A stretch of 64,000 bases of DNA, taken from contig NZ_PDWR01000021.1 in NCBI RefSeq assembly GCF_010211755.1, positions 1 to 64,000 of the forward strand, written 5' to 3'. The translations under genes and the position numbers were made by a program. Below, one piece after another: positions 46,321-54,352 of this stretch. The notes under the pieces were generated by a model, which worked only from the letters and a program-made list of their open reading frames with translations, was not told the DNA's origin and made no database searches. Each line of letters begins with the position of its first letter. Within the stretch, counting starts at the first letter, position 1. Source of the stretch: Pseudoxanthomonas sangjuensis. Its GTDB lineage: Bacteria > Pseudomonadota > Gammaproteobacteria > Xanthomonadales > Xanthomonadaceae.

Positions 46321-48822
46321 TCATTTCCCCCTTTGGTTTCCGGGGAACTCGTCCCGCCGGATCTCCCAGCGCACCTTGTCGCCTGCATCGAAGCGGACAT
46401 GCACGCGGACCAGGTGGCGGTCCACCAGCTTCAGGCTGTAGGAATCGCGGTCGCGGAACAGCGCACTGCCATCCCAGGTCCAGTCGAGCGCGTCGGGCAT
46501 GTACACGAAGACCTGGTGGGCGGAATGCAAAGGTCCGGTTGACGTGCCGGAAAGCGTCCCGGTCGCGTCGTTCCAATCGATATCGTCGATTTCCACCGCG
46601 CCTTGCGACACGTGGCGATCGGTGGAAACGAATTGCGGCTTGCCCGACCGCTCATGCAGGGTCAGCAGGGTCACGCTGCCCGGCTGCACGACGACCTCCA
46701 GTTCGCCCGTCACCTCGCCGACCAGTTGCCGCTTCCAGAAGTCGAATGCGACGTAGGTACGCGCCGGATCAAGCCCCAGCCTTCGAAGCGGAAGTTTCCG
46801 CGTGACGACCCTGGCCAGGTCCGGGTTGAACACGGCAAGCAGCGTCCAGCGGCCGAACGGCCGTTCCACGTCGAGGACGAAAGCATGCTGCAGGTCCTGG
46901 TCGAACAGATCCACCGGAGCGGCCGCTTCGCCCAGCGATGGCAGGATCTTCTTCAGGATATCCAGACCGGAATCGTCCAGCTGCGTGAGTCGGTCGCCGG
47001 AAATCGTGTTCCCGCCGCTCAATGCGATCAGCGTGGCCGCGGCCTCGGATTGCGAGCGGTTCAGCAGGTCCATGCACAGGTGGTCGACGTCATTCACCCA
47101 TGTCCGCTTGTGGAAGTAGTAGCGCTTCGCCGCGGCGGAGGCGCTGCTGGCCGGATGGGTGAAATACGTCTCCCACGCCGCTTCGCGGAAGCCGTAGTAC
47201 ACATCGGCTTCGATACGCATGCTGTCGATCAGGCCGGTAGTGATCGCGCCCGGCCCGCAGTCGAGGATGTGGCACTTTTCCCCGGCCACGCGGCGCATGA
47301 TTTCCATGCCCTTGCGGTACACGTCGGCGGCCGAACGGGTGGGGTCGCGGAAACTCTCGGCGGCGAGTATCGACCAGGCGACGAAGTCGATCTTGATCAT
47401 CTCGTAGCCCCAGTCGTTGACGATGGTGTCGATCAGTCGATGCAGCCACGCCGCCGCCTCCGGGTGGGTGATGTCCAGGCAATACCGTTTCGGGTTCTCG
47501 TCGGCGGGCGGCTCGGTACCCGCGGGCCAGTTGCCGATGCGTTGCAGGCTTCCGTCGCGCCGCCGCACCAGCCAGTCCGGGTGCTCCTGGAATAGCCGGG
47601 TGGACTCGGAAATGACATAGGGCGAGATCCAGATACCCGCCTTGAAACCATGGCTCCGGATGCGGTCCGCAAGCCATTTCATGCCTTGCGGAAACCGCTC
47701 GTTGCCCTCCCAATCGCCGTGCCACCGCTGGAAGCCCTCGTCGATCTGGATGTATTCCAGCCCGTATTGCCTGAGGTGTCTGGCGGCGAATTCGGTGTTC
47801 GCAATCACCTCGTCCGCCGACACGCGGGACAGCGTGTAGAACCAGCTGCACCAGCCGTCGAGCGACTGGCTCGACCGTGCGTTGTTGGCCGTGCCTGCCG
47901 CGGCGGCGTAGTGCTCCAGTGCGCGGTGGGGGGTTTCCGCGATTCCGAGGATGAACCGGTTGGAACTGATCGAGCGACCGGGCGGAAGAACCAGCCGTGG
48001 TGCGTAGACCGATTCGGCGATGAATGAAATCTCGCCTTCGGCTGCCCGGGAGATCAGCAGATTGCCCAGGCAAAGGTCGTTCTGCAGGTACCCCAGCGCG
48101 ATTCCCTCCTGGTCGTGGCCGCTGTACAGGCCCGCGTTCCACCAGCTGTGGATGGTTTCGGCACTGCCGGCGAAAGGCTCGTTGGCGAGCGTCACTCCCT
48201 TCAGGTTCGCGGACGAGACGGCCCCTTCGCGATTGCCGAAGACGTGGACGGAACCGGCGTCGTAATACATTTCACCATTGGTCAGGCACTTCGATACGCC
48301 GGGCGCATGCAGGATCCCGCCTTCCGCTTTCGCCACGCGCACCGGTTCGATGCTGTGGATGGCGATTTCGCCCGTCGATGCGTTCGTGCACACCGCCTCG
48401 AACACGATCGCCTGCCGGCCGTTGTACAGCGACAGGTGAACGTCGACGTCGGTCGATCCGCGGGCATCCACGCAACGCACTGTAAGCCGCTCGCCCCGGC
48501 CGAGCCGGTCTTCGAACGCCGCGACCGTGGCCGAATGGCGGAAACCTCCTCCGGAGAGCATGCGCGGCGCCGCGTTCGCGCCGTCCGGGCCGACATCGAA
48601 ATTGATGCGGCAGGTTCCGCCGGTCAGCAGCGGTTTGCCATCGATCCTGCGGACATCGAACGTGCCCAATGTCGTGTCGAACGAGGCCGTGAAGAACCGG
48701 TTCCTTATCGCGAAAACGCCGTCGCGCGACAGGAGCGCTTTCGCGGGTCCCGACATGGCGACGGAAATACCGAAGAGTGAAGTGGATTTGATGAAATCGC
48801 GGCGGCTGAAGTCGCTGGCCAT
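46321..48822 (-). CDS. Tat-exported GH36-like alpha-galactosidase family glycosidase
   Basis: The 833-aa protein begins with a twin-arginine signal (SRRDFIK at residues 6-12, then a hydrophobic stretch). The N-terminal part is a beta-sandwich. The TIM barrel follows, with WCSWFYTLSRVS, IQIDEGFQRWHGDW and the nucleophile motif MIKIDFVAW near residue 475. The acid/base should lie in SMRIEADVYYGF near 537. This fits clan GH-D (GH36), which cleaves alpha-galactosides. It is last in the minus-strand operon with a GMC oxidoreductase and DUF1080, so it may act on 3-keto or plain glycosides in the periplasm. Specificity cannot be read from sequence. Confidence 0.83.
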   Translation of the reverse strand: MASDFSRRDFIKSTSLFGISVAMSGPAKALLSRDGVFAIRNRFFTASFDTTLGTFDVRRIDGKPLLTGGTCRINFDVGPDGANAAPRMLSGGGFRHSATVAAFEDRLGRGERLTVRCVDARGSTDVDVHLSLYNGRQAIVFEAVCTNASTGEIAIHSIEPVRVAKAEGGILHAPGVSKCLTNGEMYYDAGSVHVFGNREGAVSSANLKGVTLANEPFAGSAETIHSWWNAGLYSGHDQEGIALGYLQNDLCLGNLLISRAAEGEISFIAESVYAPRLVLPPGRSISSNRFILGIAETPHRALEHYAAAAGTANNARSSQSLDGWCSWFYTLSRVSADEVIANTEFAARHLRQYGLEYIQIDEGFQRWHGDWEGNERFPQGMKWLADRIRSHGFKAGIWISPYVISESTRLFQEHPDWLVRRRDGSLQRIGNWPAGTEPPADENPKRYCLDITHPEAAAWLHRLIDTIVNDWGYEMIKIDFVAWSILAAESFRDPTRSAADVYRKGMEIMRRVAGEKCHILDCGPGAITTGLIDSMRIEADVYYGFREAAWETYFTHPASSASAAAKRYYFHKRTWVNDVDHLCMDLLNRSQSEAAATLIALSGGNTISGDRLTQLDDSGLDILKKILPSLGEAAAPVDLFDQDLQHAFVLDVERPFGRWTLLAVFNPDLARVVTRKLPLRRLGLDPARTYVAFDFWKRQLVGEVTGELEVVVQPGSVTLLTLHERSGKPQFVSTDRHVSQGAVEIDDIDWNDATGTLSGTSTGPLHSAHQVFVYMPDALDWTWDGSALFRDRDSYSLKLVDRHLVRVHVRFDAGDKVRWEIRRDEFPGNQRGK

Positions 48823-48870
48823 TGCATTCCTCGATCTGTTGGGGCGTCGCCCCGACGATCAGGAAGACGC

Positions 48871-49617
48871 TTACAGCTCGCGTACCCAGATGTTGCGGTA
48901 GCTGACCCTGGAATCGTGGTCCTGCAGGTAGATCGGCGCGCAGCCATGCGGCGAGTACGAGGGCGCGCCGATGTATTCGGTCTTGCCCGACAGGACGGTG
49001 TCGTCCTGCACCAGGACGCCGTTGTGCAGCACGGTGATGCGGGCGGGCGAAACCAGGCCGCCGCCTTCCGAGAAGCGCGGCGCCTTCCAGACGATATCGT
49101 ACGCCTGCCATTCGCCCGGCGCGCGCGAGGCATTCACCAGCGGGATGGACTGCTTGTAGATCGAGGCGGCCTGGCCGTTGGAATAAGTCGGGTTGTCGTA
49201 GCTGTCGAGCACCTGCAGCTCGTAGAGCTCCTGCAGGAAGATGCCGCTGTTGCCGCGCTGCTGGCCGTCGAAGCCTTTCGTTTCGGTGGGCGTGCGCCAC
49301 TCGACATGCAGCTGGATGTCGCAGAAGCGCCGCTTCGTGCGGATGCCCTTGCTGCCCGGCACCACGGTGAACGCGCCATCGGCCACGGCCCAGGGCGCCG
49401 CCCCGCCCTGCTCGCCTTCCCAAGCCGAGAGATCCTTGCCGTCGAACAGCACCACGGCGTCGGAGGGCGCGGCATCCCGGGGCGTGGCCACGACCGCCGG
49501 AACCGGCTTCCAGACTTCGGTCCGGGCGGGATCGCGCGAGGGATCGCCGCCTGTCTGCGCGAGCGCGGGGGTCGCGACCACGAGGCAGGCCGTCATCAGG
49601 ATCGGTTTGTTCATCAT
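48871..49617 (-). CDS. DUF1080 protein, 3-keto-disaccharide hydrolase family
   Basis: The 248-aa product has a signal peptide (cleavage after ALA near residue 20) and a concanavalin-like DUF1080 domain with the motifs VVLFDGKDLSAWEG, NSGIFLQELYELQVLDSY, and QDHDSRVSYRNIWVREL at the end. Members of the family hydrolyse 3-keto-glycosides. The companion GMC oxidoreductase would make that 3-keto group. The gene sits 46 bp after the gluconate-dehydrogenase-subunit-like gene and 48 bp before the glycosidase. Confidence 0.88.
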   Translation of the reverse strand: MMNKPILMTACLVVATPALAQTGGDPSRDPARTEVWKPVPAVVATPRDAAPSDAVVLFDGKDLSAWEGEQGGAAPWAVADGAFTVVPGSKGIRTKRRFCDIQLHVEWRTPTETKGFDGQQRGNSGIFLQELYELQVLDSYDNPTYSNGQAASIYKQSIPLVNASRAPGEWQAYDIVWKAPRFSEGGGLVSPARITVLHNGVLVQDDTVLSGKTEYIGAPSYSPHGCAPIYLQDHDSRVSYRNIWVREL

Positions 49618-49663
49618 GTCTCCCGGAAGCGCGGCATGGGCGCGAGCGGACCGTTGGCGCCCA

Positions 49664-50224
49664 TCAGTTGGTCGCCCACGCAGGCGTGCCCGGCACGTAG
49701 GCCATGTCGCCGTCGTAGCGGCCCGGCACGGCGACGTATCGCAGCGCCTCCGTCGCCCCCGTCTGCGAAGTGAAGAAGCCGAAGATGGCGAGTTGCTTGA
49801 TCATCGTGAAGTAGTGCGGCTTCTCCGGCTTCTTCCCGTCGTTGCCGCCGGCCTGCTTCCTGGCTTCGGCATCCAGGGTGCGCAGCAGTTCGATGCGGTC
49901 CCGCGGCGCCAGCGCCACGAAGCTGCCGCCCGCGCGCTTGTCGATGTCGGCCAGGCCTGCGCGGAACACCGCCTGATCCCCGGGGACGTAGCAGTCGGTG
50001 ACGAATTGCGCCATGAACAGGCCTGCTCCCGCGTCCTTCGCGCCCGGCGTGCTGGTCCGCGGCAGGATGGTTTCCGCGATCTCGTCCAGCTTAGCCACAT
50101 CGGCCCCGGAGAAGGCGTTGTTCGCGGCCGGAACCGGTTCCTGCCCGTAGACGAAGGCCGGTATGCCGATCATGGCCGCGCCGGTGGCGGCGGCGATCAT
50201 CTTCAGAAGTTCGCGACGCTCCAT
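49664..50224 (-). CDS. gluconate 2-dehydrogenase subunit 3-like Tat protein
   Basis: This 186-aa protein starts with ERRELLKMIAAATG, a twin-arginine signal. It has the helical body of gluconate 2-dehydrogenase subunit 3 (AETILPRTSTPGAKDAGAG, FMAQFVTDCY, HYFTMIKQLAIFGFFTSQ). Such small subunits carry a GMC flavoprotein to the periplasm by Tat piggyback. Its start overlaps the GMC stop (TGATG), consistent with a 1:1 complex. No cytochrome c subunit gene follows, unlike many homologous operons. Confidence 0.88.
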   Translation of the reverse strand: MERRELLKMIAAATGAAMIGIPAFVYGQEPVPAANNAFSGADVAKLDEIAETILPRTSTPGAKDAGAGLFMAQFVTDCYVPGDQAVFRAGLADIDKRAGGSFVALAPRDRIELLRTLDAEARKQAGGNDGKKPEKPHYFTMIKQLAIFGFFTSQTGATEALRYVAVPGRYDGDMAYVPGTPAWATN

Positions 50225-51909
50225 CACAGGTTCCCCGCCTTGAGTTCGCGCACGGCGTGGTCCGCCGCCCGCGCCGTCATCGCCATGTACGTCAGTGACG
50301 GATTCACGCAGCCGCTGGAAGTCATGCAGGCGCCGTCGGTCACGTAGACGTTCGGCGCATCCCAGACCTGGTTGTGCATGTTCAGGACCGAATTCTTCGG
50401 GTCCCGCCCCATGCGCGCGGTACCCATTTCGTGGATGCCCATGCCCGGCGCATAGTCGTTGTCGTGCACCTTGACGTCCTTGACGCCCGCGGCCTCCAGC
50501 ATTTCGGCGGCGTCCGCGCCCATGTCCTTGCGCATGGCCCGCTCGTTCTCGCGCATGGACACGTCCATCGCCAGCACCGGCAGCCCCCACTTGTCCTTGC
50601 GGTGCGGATCCAGGCTGATCCGGTTGTCGTGGTAGGGCAGCATCTCGCCGAAACCGGTCATGCCGATGGACCAGTCGCCCGGCAGGGTCAACGCGTCCTT
50701 CAGTTCGGCGCCGACGTTGAGCTCGGCGATCTCGCGCGACCACCCGGAGCGGCTGGCCCCGCCCTGGTAACCGAATCCGCGGACATAACCGCGCTTGTCG
50801 CCGCCGACATTGCGGAAGCGCGGAATGTAGAAACCGCAGGGGCGGCGGCCGAAGTAGTACTTGTCTTCGTAGCCATCGACCCGGCCGGACGCGCCGACGC
50901 GGAAATGATGGTCCATGACGTTGTGCCCCAGCTCGCCGGAAGAAGAGCCCAGCCCGCCTTCCCAGACATCGGTGGCCGAATTCATCAGCAGCCAGGTCGA
51001 GTTGAAGGCCGATGCGTTGAGGAAGACGACCCTGGCCGTGTACTGGTAGGTCTGGCCGGTCTCGGCGTCGATGATCTCCACCCCCCGCGCGCGCTTGCGG
51101 TCCTTGTCGTAGAGCACTTCCTTGACGATCGAGAACGGGCGCAGCGTCAGGTTGCCCGTCTTCATGGCCGCCGGCAGCGTCGCCGACTGGGTCGAGAAAT
51201 AGGCGCCGTAGGGACAACCCAGGATGCACTTGTTCCGGTACTGGCAATTGACCCGGCCCTGCTCGGGCTTGGGCTGGGTGATGTTCGCGGTACGCGAGTG
51301 GATCAGGTGGCGCGTGCCGCCGAATGCCTGCTTGATCCGCGCAGCCACGTCCTTTTCGACGATGTTCAGCGGAATGGGCGGCAGGAATTCGCCGTCCGGC
51401 AGGACGTCCAGCCCTTCCCGCGTGCCGGCGATGCCCGCGAACTTCTCCACGTGGTCGTACCAGGGCGCGATGTCGGCATAGCGGATCGGCCAGTCGGTGG
51501 CGATGCCTTCCTTGAGGTTCGCCTCGAAATCCAGGTCCGACAGGCGATAGCTCTGCCGGCCCCACATCAGCGAGCGGCCGCCGACGTGGTAGCCGCGGTA
51601 CCAGTCGAACCGCTTGGTCTCCGTGTAGGGGCAGTCCTTTTCGTTGGCCCACATCCCGAACGTTTCTTCGGACAGGCCGTAGTCCCGGCTCAGCACCGGA
51701 TAATCCGCCTTCATCGCCTGGGTCGGCCGGCCACGATGCGGGTAATCCCACGACTCCTTCATCGCGTTGACGTAATCCTTGACGTGCTCGATGTTGCGGC
51801 CGCGTTCCAGCATCAGGACCTTGAGCCCCTTCTCGGTCAGCTCCTTGGCAGCCCATCCGCCGCTGATCCCCGAGCCGACGACGATCGCGTCGTAGTGATT
51901 GTCTGCCAT
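50224..51909 (-). CDS. GMC-family FAD oxidoreductase, probable glycoside 3-dehydrogenase
   Basis: The 561-aa flavoprotein starts with the FAD-binding motif AIVVGSGISGGWAAKEL (residues 8-24) and continues with GGRSLMWGRQSYRLS, the cysteine-bearing CQYRNKCILGCPYGAY, and the C-terminal HEMGTARMG and CVNPSLTYMAMTARAADH with the conserved active-site His/Asn region. It lacks its own signal and would be carried by the subunit-3 protein encoded next. This is the layout of periplasmic glucoside 3-dehydrogenases, which oxidise the C3 hydroxyl of glycosides. The ATG at 51909 is used because the frame upstream shadows another gene. Substrate identity is inference. Confidence 0.88.
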   Translation of the reverse strand: MADNHYDAIVVGSGISGGWAAKELTEKGLKVLMLERGRNIEHVKDYVNAMKESWDYPHRGRPTQAMKADYPVLSRDYGLSEETFGMWANEKDCPYTETKRFDWYRGYHVGGRSLMWGRQSYRLSDLDFEANLKEGIATDWPIRYADIAPWYDHVEKFAGIAGTREGLDVLPDGEFLPPIPLNIVEKDVAARIKQAFGGTRHLIHSRTANITQPKPEQGRVNCQYRNKCILGCPYGAYFSTQSATLPAAMKTGNLTLRPFSIVKEVLYDKDRKRARGVEIIDAETGQTYQYTARVVFLNASAFNSTWLLMNSATDVWEGGLGSSSGELGHNVMDHHFRVGASGRVDGYEDKYYFGRRPCGFYIPRFRNVGGDKRGYVRGFGYQGGASRSGWSREIAELNVGAELKDALTLPGDWSIGMTGFGEMLPYHDNRISLDPHRKDKWGLPVLAMDVSMRENERAMRKDMGADAAEMLEAAGVKDVKVHDNDYAPGMGIHEMGTARMGRDPKNSVLNMHNQVWDAPNVYVTDGACMTSSGCVNPSLTYMAMTARAADHAVRELKAGNL

Positions 51910-51938
51910 GGGTTTCTTCACCTGGGTGGATGTGTGTT

Positions 51939-52823
51939 TCAGACGTCGCAGAGGCGTATCGCCTCGCGCAGCGAACCGACGGGATCCGCCGCTTCGGCCT
52001 CGAACTCCTGCGCCACGTAGCCGTCGAAGCCGGTATCGCGGATCGCGCGGCAGATGGCGGGGTAGTTGAGTTCCTGGTTGTCGCCGATCTCGTGCCGGCC
52101 CGGCACGCCCGCCGTGTGGTAGTGCCTGAAGCAGGCGTGGTGCTTGCGGATGGTGGCGATGATGTCGCCCTCCATGATCTGCATGTGGTAGATGTCGAAC
52201 AGCAGGCCGAAGTTGTCCGACCCGATCCGCCTGCACAGCTCGACGCCCCATGCGGAGCGGTCGCAGAGATAGTCGGGGTGGTCGACCCTGGAATTCAGCA
52301 GTTCCATCACCAGCACGACGCCGCGCTTCTCGGCATGCCCCAGGATGCGCTTCAACCCGGCCTCGGCGTTGGCCATTCCCTCCGCGGGATCCATGCCGTT
52401 GCGATTGCCGGAAAAGCAGATCAGGTTGCGGTAGCCGGCATCGGCGACCAGGTCGATGTGGCGGGTGTAGCGTTCGACCAACTGGTCGTGGAATTCGGTG
52501 GCGGCGAAACCCCTGGTCAGGCCCAACTCCGCGCCATTGCACATCGAGCTGTACACGCCATGCGCCTTCAGGGTCGGCCAGTCTTCCGGGCCGACCAGGT
52601 CGATGGCGGCAAAACCAATCCCCTTCACCGTCCGGCATAGCTGCGCGAGCGACTGTTGCGAGAGCGTCCAGCGGCAGACGGAATGCTTCAGGTTGCCCTT
52701 GAGCGCGAGCGGCTTTTCCGTGGCGAAGCCGGGCGCCACTCCGGCGGCAGCCAGCCCGATGCCGCCCAACACCGCGGCGCGCAGCGCGCTTCGCCTCGTG
52801 AACCTGGAATCCGGGAAGCTCAT
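51939..52823 (-). CDS. Tat-exported hydroxypyruvate-isomerase-like TIM barrel
   Basis: The 294-aa protein has a twin-arginine signal (FTRRSALRAAVLGGIGLAAAG). Its TIM barrel is of the hydroxypyruvate isomerase/xylose isomerase-like type, with VCRWTLSQQSLAQLCRTVKG, LICFSGNRNGMD, VVLVMELLNSRVDHPDYL, LLFDIYHMQIMEGD and YVAQEFEAE. Glutamates in VMELLN and QEFEAE and the histidine in DIYHMQ are probable metal ligands. It is the first gene of the minus-strand operon, 29 bp before the GMC gene. An exported isomerase beside a periplasmic glycoside oxidase suggests a second step on the 3-keto product. Confidence 0.87.
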   Translation of the reverse strand: MSFPDSRFTRRSALRAAVLGGIGLAAAGVAPGFATEKPLALKGNLKHSVCRWTLSQQSLAQLCRTVKGIGFAAIDLVGPEDWPTLKAHGVYSSMCNGAELGLTRGFAATEFHDQLVERYTRHIDLVADAGYRNLICFSGNRNGMDPAEGMANAEAGLKRILGHAEKRGVVLVMELLNSRVDHPDYLCDRSAWGVELCRRIGSDNFGLLFDIYHMQIMEGDIIATIRKHHACFRHYHTAGVPGRHEIGDNQELNYPAICRAIRDTGFDGYVAQEFEAEAADPVGSLREAIRLCDV

Positions 52824-52992
52824 CGCGGCATCCTCATGCCACGCAAGAAAGCGGCCCATGCGAATCGTCGGGGCATCGCCCCCGCCACGTGGAACACGCC
52901 GGCCGCCGATGCGGCATGCCGATCCGATCGAACAGACAACCCTCCATCCCACGGCCTCCCAATCGGCACGAAACCTTGAAGATTCGCCTCGA

Positions 52993-53035
52993 TGCAATCG
53001 ATTGCACCATAAAGCAGTGGAATGCCTCATTGCAA
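52993..53035 (-). promoter_or_regulatory. promoter and LacI-type operator of GMC/GH36 operon
   Basis: TGCAATCGATTGCA (52993-53006) is identical to the 14-bp core of the operator at 41814-41829. On the minus strand TTGCAA (53035-53030) and TTATGG (53012-53007), 17 bp apart, could be the -35 and -10 boxes. The operator follows the -10 directly, the same placement as at the other operon. It lies 170 bp before the first gene. Confidence 0.8.
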
Positions 53036-53403
53036 GGCTTCGAACACGAAAACTTATGCTGCAAGGCACAATCAAGAGGCGATATTTTCCTCTTGGCGAA
53101 AGTGCAGCGATTTACCGATGTCCTCTCGCAATCATCCCTGCGGACGACTGCGCACGCACGTTCAGGCGCGGCCGCATTCGCCTTGCGGAAGACGCTTGGC
53201 GATGCAGGTTCGAGCGGAGCGGTTCGGGCGCCAGTCGCCTGCGCCCGCATGCATTCCCGACACGCGCCGCAGGATCACTTCGTCGCCTTTACCTTCCCTG
53301 CCCCATGTTCAGGGCCTGTCGCGCCGCCACTGCGGGTCAAACCGCCTGCAGCCGAACGGCGCTTTTTCCGCGACCCGTGGCCGGAGCCAGGCGCAAACGC
53401 AAA

Positions 53404-53421
53404 GGCCCGCTTTCGCGGGCC
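53404..53421 (-). terminator. terminator of tRNA-Cys
   Basis: GGCCCGC (53404-53410) and GCGGGCC (53415-53421) pair over 7 bp with a 4-base loop, followed on the minus strand by TTTGCGTTTGCG. It starts 16 bp after the tRNA-Cys 3' end. Confidence 0.75.
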
Positions 53422-53437
53422 GACTTCCTGCAGATGT

Positions 53438-53511
53438 TGGAGGCCTGGGTCGGAATTGAACCGGCGTACGCGGATTTGCAGTCCGCTGCATAACCACTCT
53501 GCCACCAGGCC
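53438..53511 (-). tRNA. tRNA-Cys (anticodon GCA)
   Basis: The minus strand gives acceptor GGCCTGG/CCAGGCC with TCCA, D-arm GGCAGAGTGGTTATGC, anticodon loop CTGCAAA (GCA) in stem GCGGA/TCCGC, and T-arm GCCGGTTCAATTCCGAC. The length is 74 nt. Confidence 0.95.
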
Positions 53512-53569
53512 GGTGGACTGCGCCGAGACTGGCGCAAAGCGGGCGGCATTTCAAGCGCCCGACAAAGTA

Positions 53570-53589
53570 AAACCCCGTTGCCGGGGTTT
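53570..53589 (-). terminator. terminator-like hairpin after tRNA-Gly
   Basis: AAACCCCG (53570-53577) and CGGGGTTT (53582-53589) pair over 8 bp with a TTGC loop; on the minus strand TTTTACTTT follows. It lies between tRNA-Gly and tRNA-Cys, so tRNA-Cys may need its own promoter or depend on readthrough. Confidence 0.8.
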
Positions 53590-53627
53590 CGTCTTCGCTT
53601 CTTCCGGGAGTCCCGGAGGAAATAATT

Positions 53628-54347
<720 letters not shown>

Positions 54348-54352
54348 CGAAC

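Larger units (their letters stand above)
52824..53437. other. 614-bp intergenic region with operon promoter
   Basis: The left part (52824-53040) is the leader and promoter of the GMC operon. The right part (53041-53437) holds no convincing gene and ends with the tRNA-Cys terminator. Long open frames cross it on both strands, but their translations lack any domain-like pattern. Confidence 0.65.

Noticed and set aside
53275-53505. Small minus-strand frame starting MAEWLCSGLQ
   Set aside because: It reads through tRNA-Cys and its terminator.
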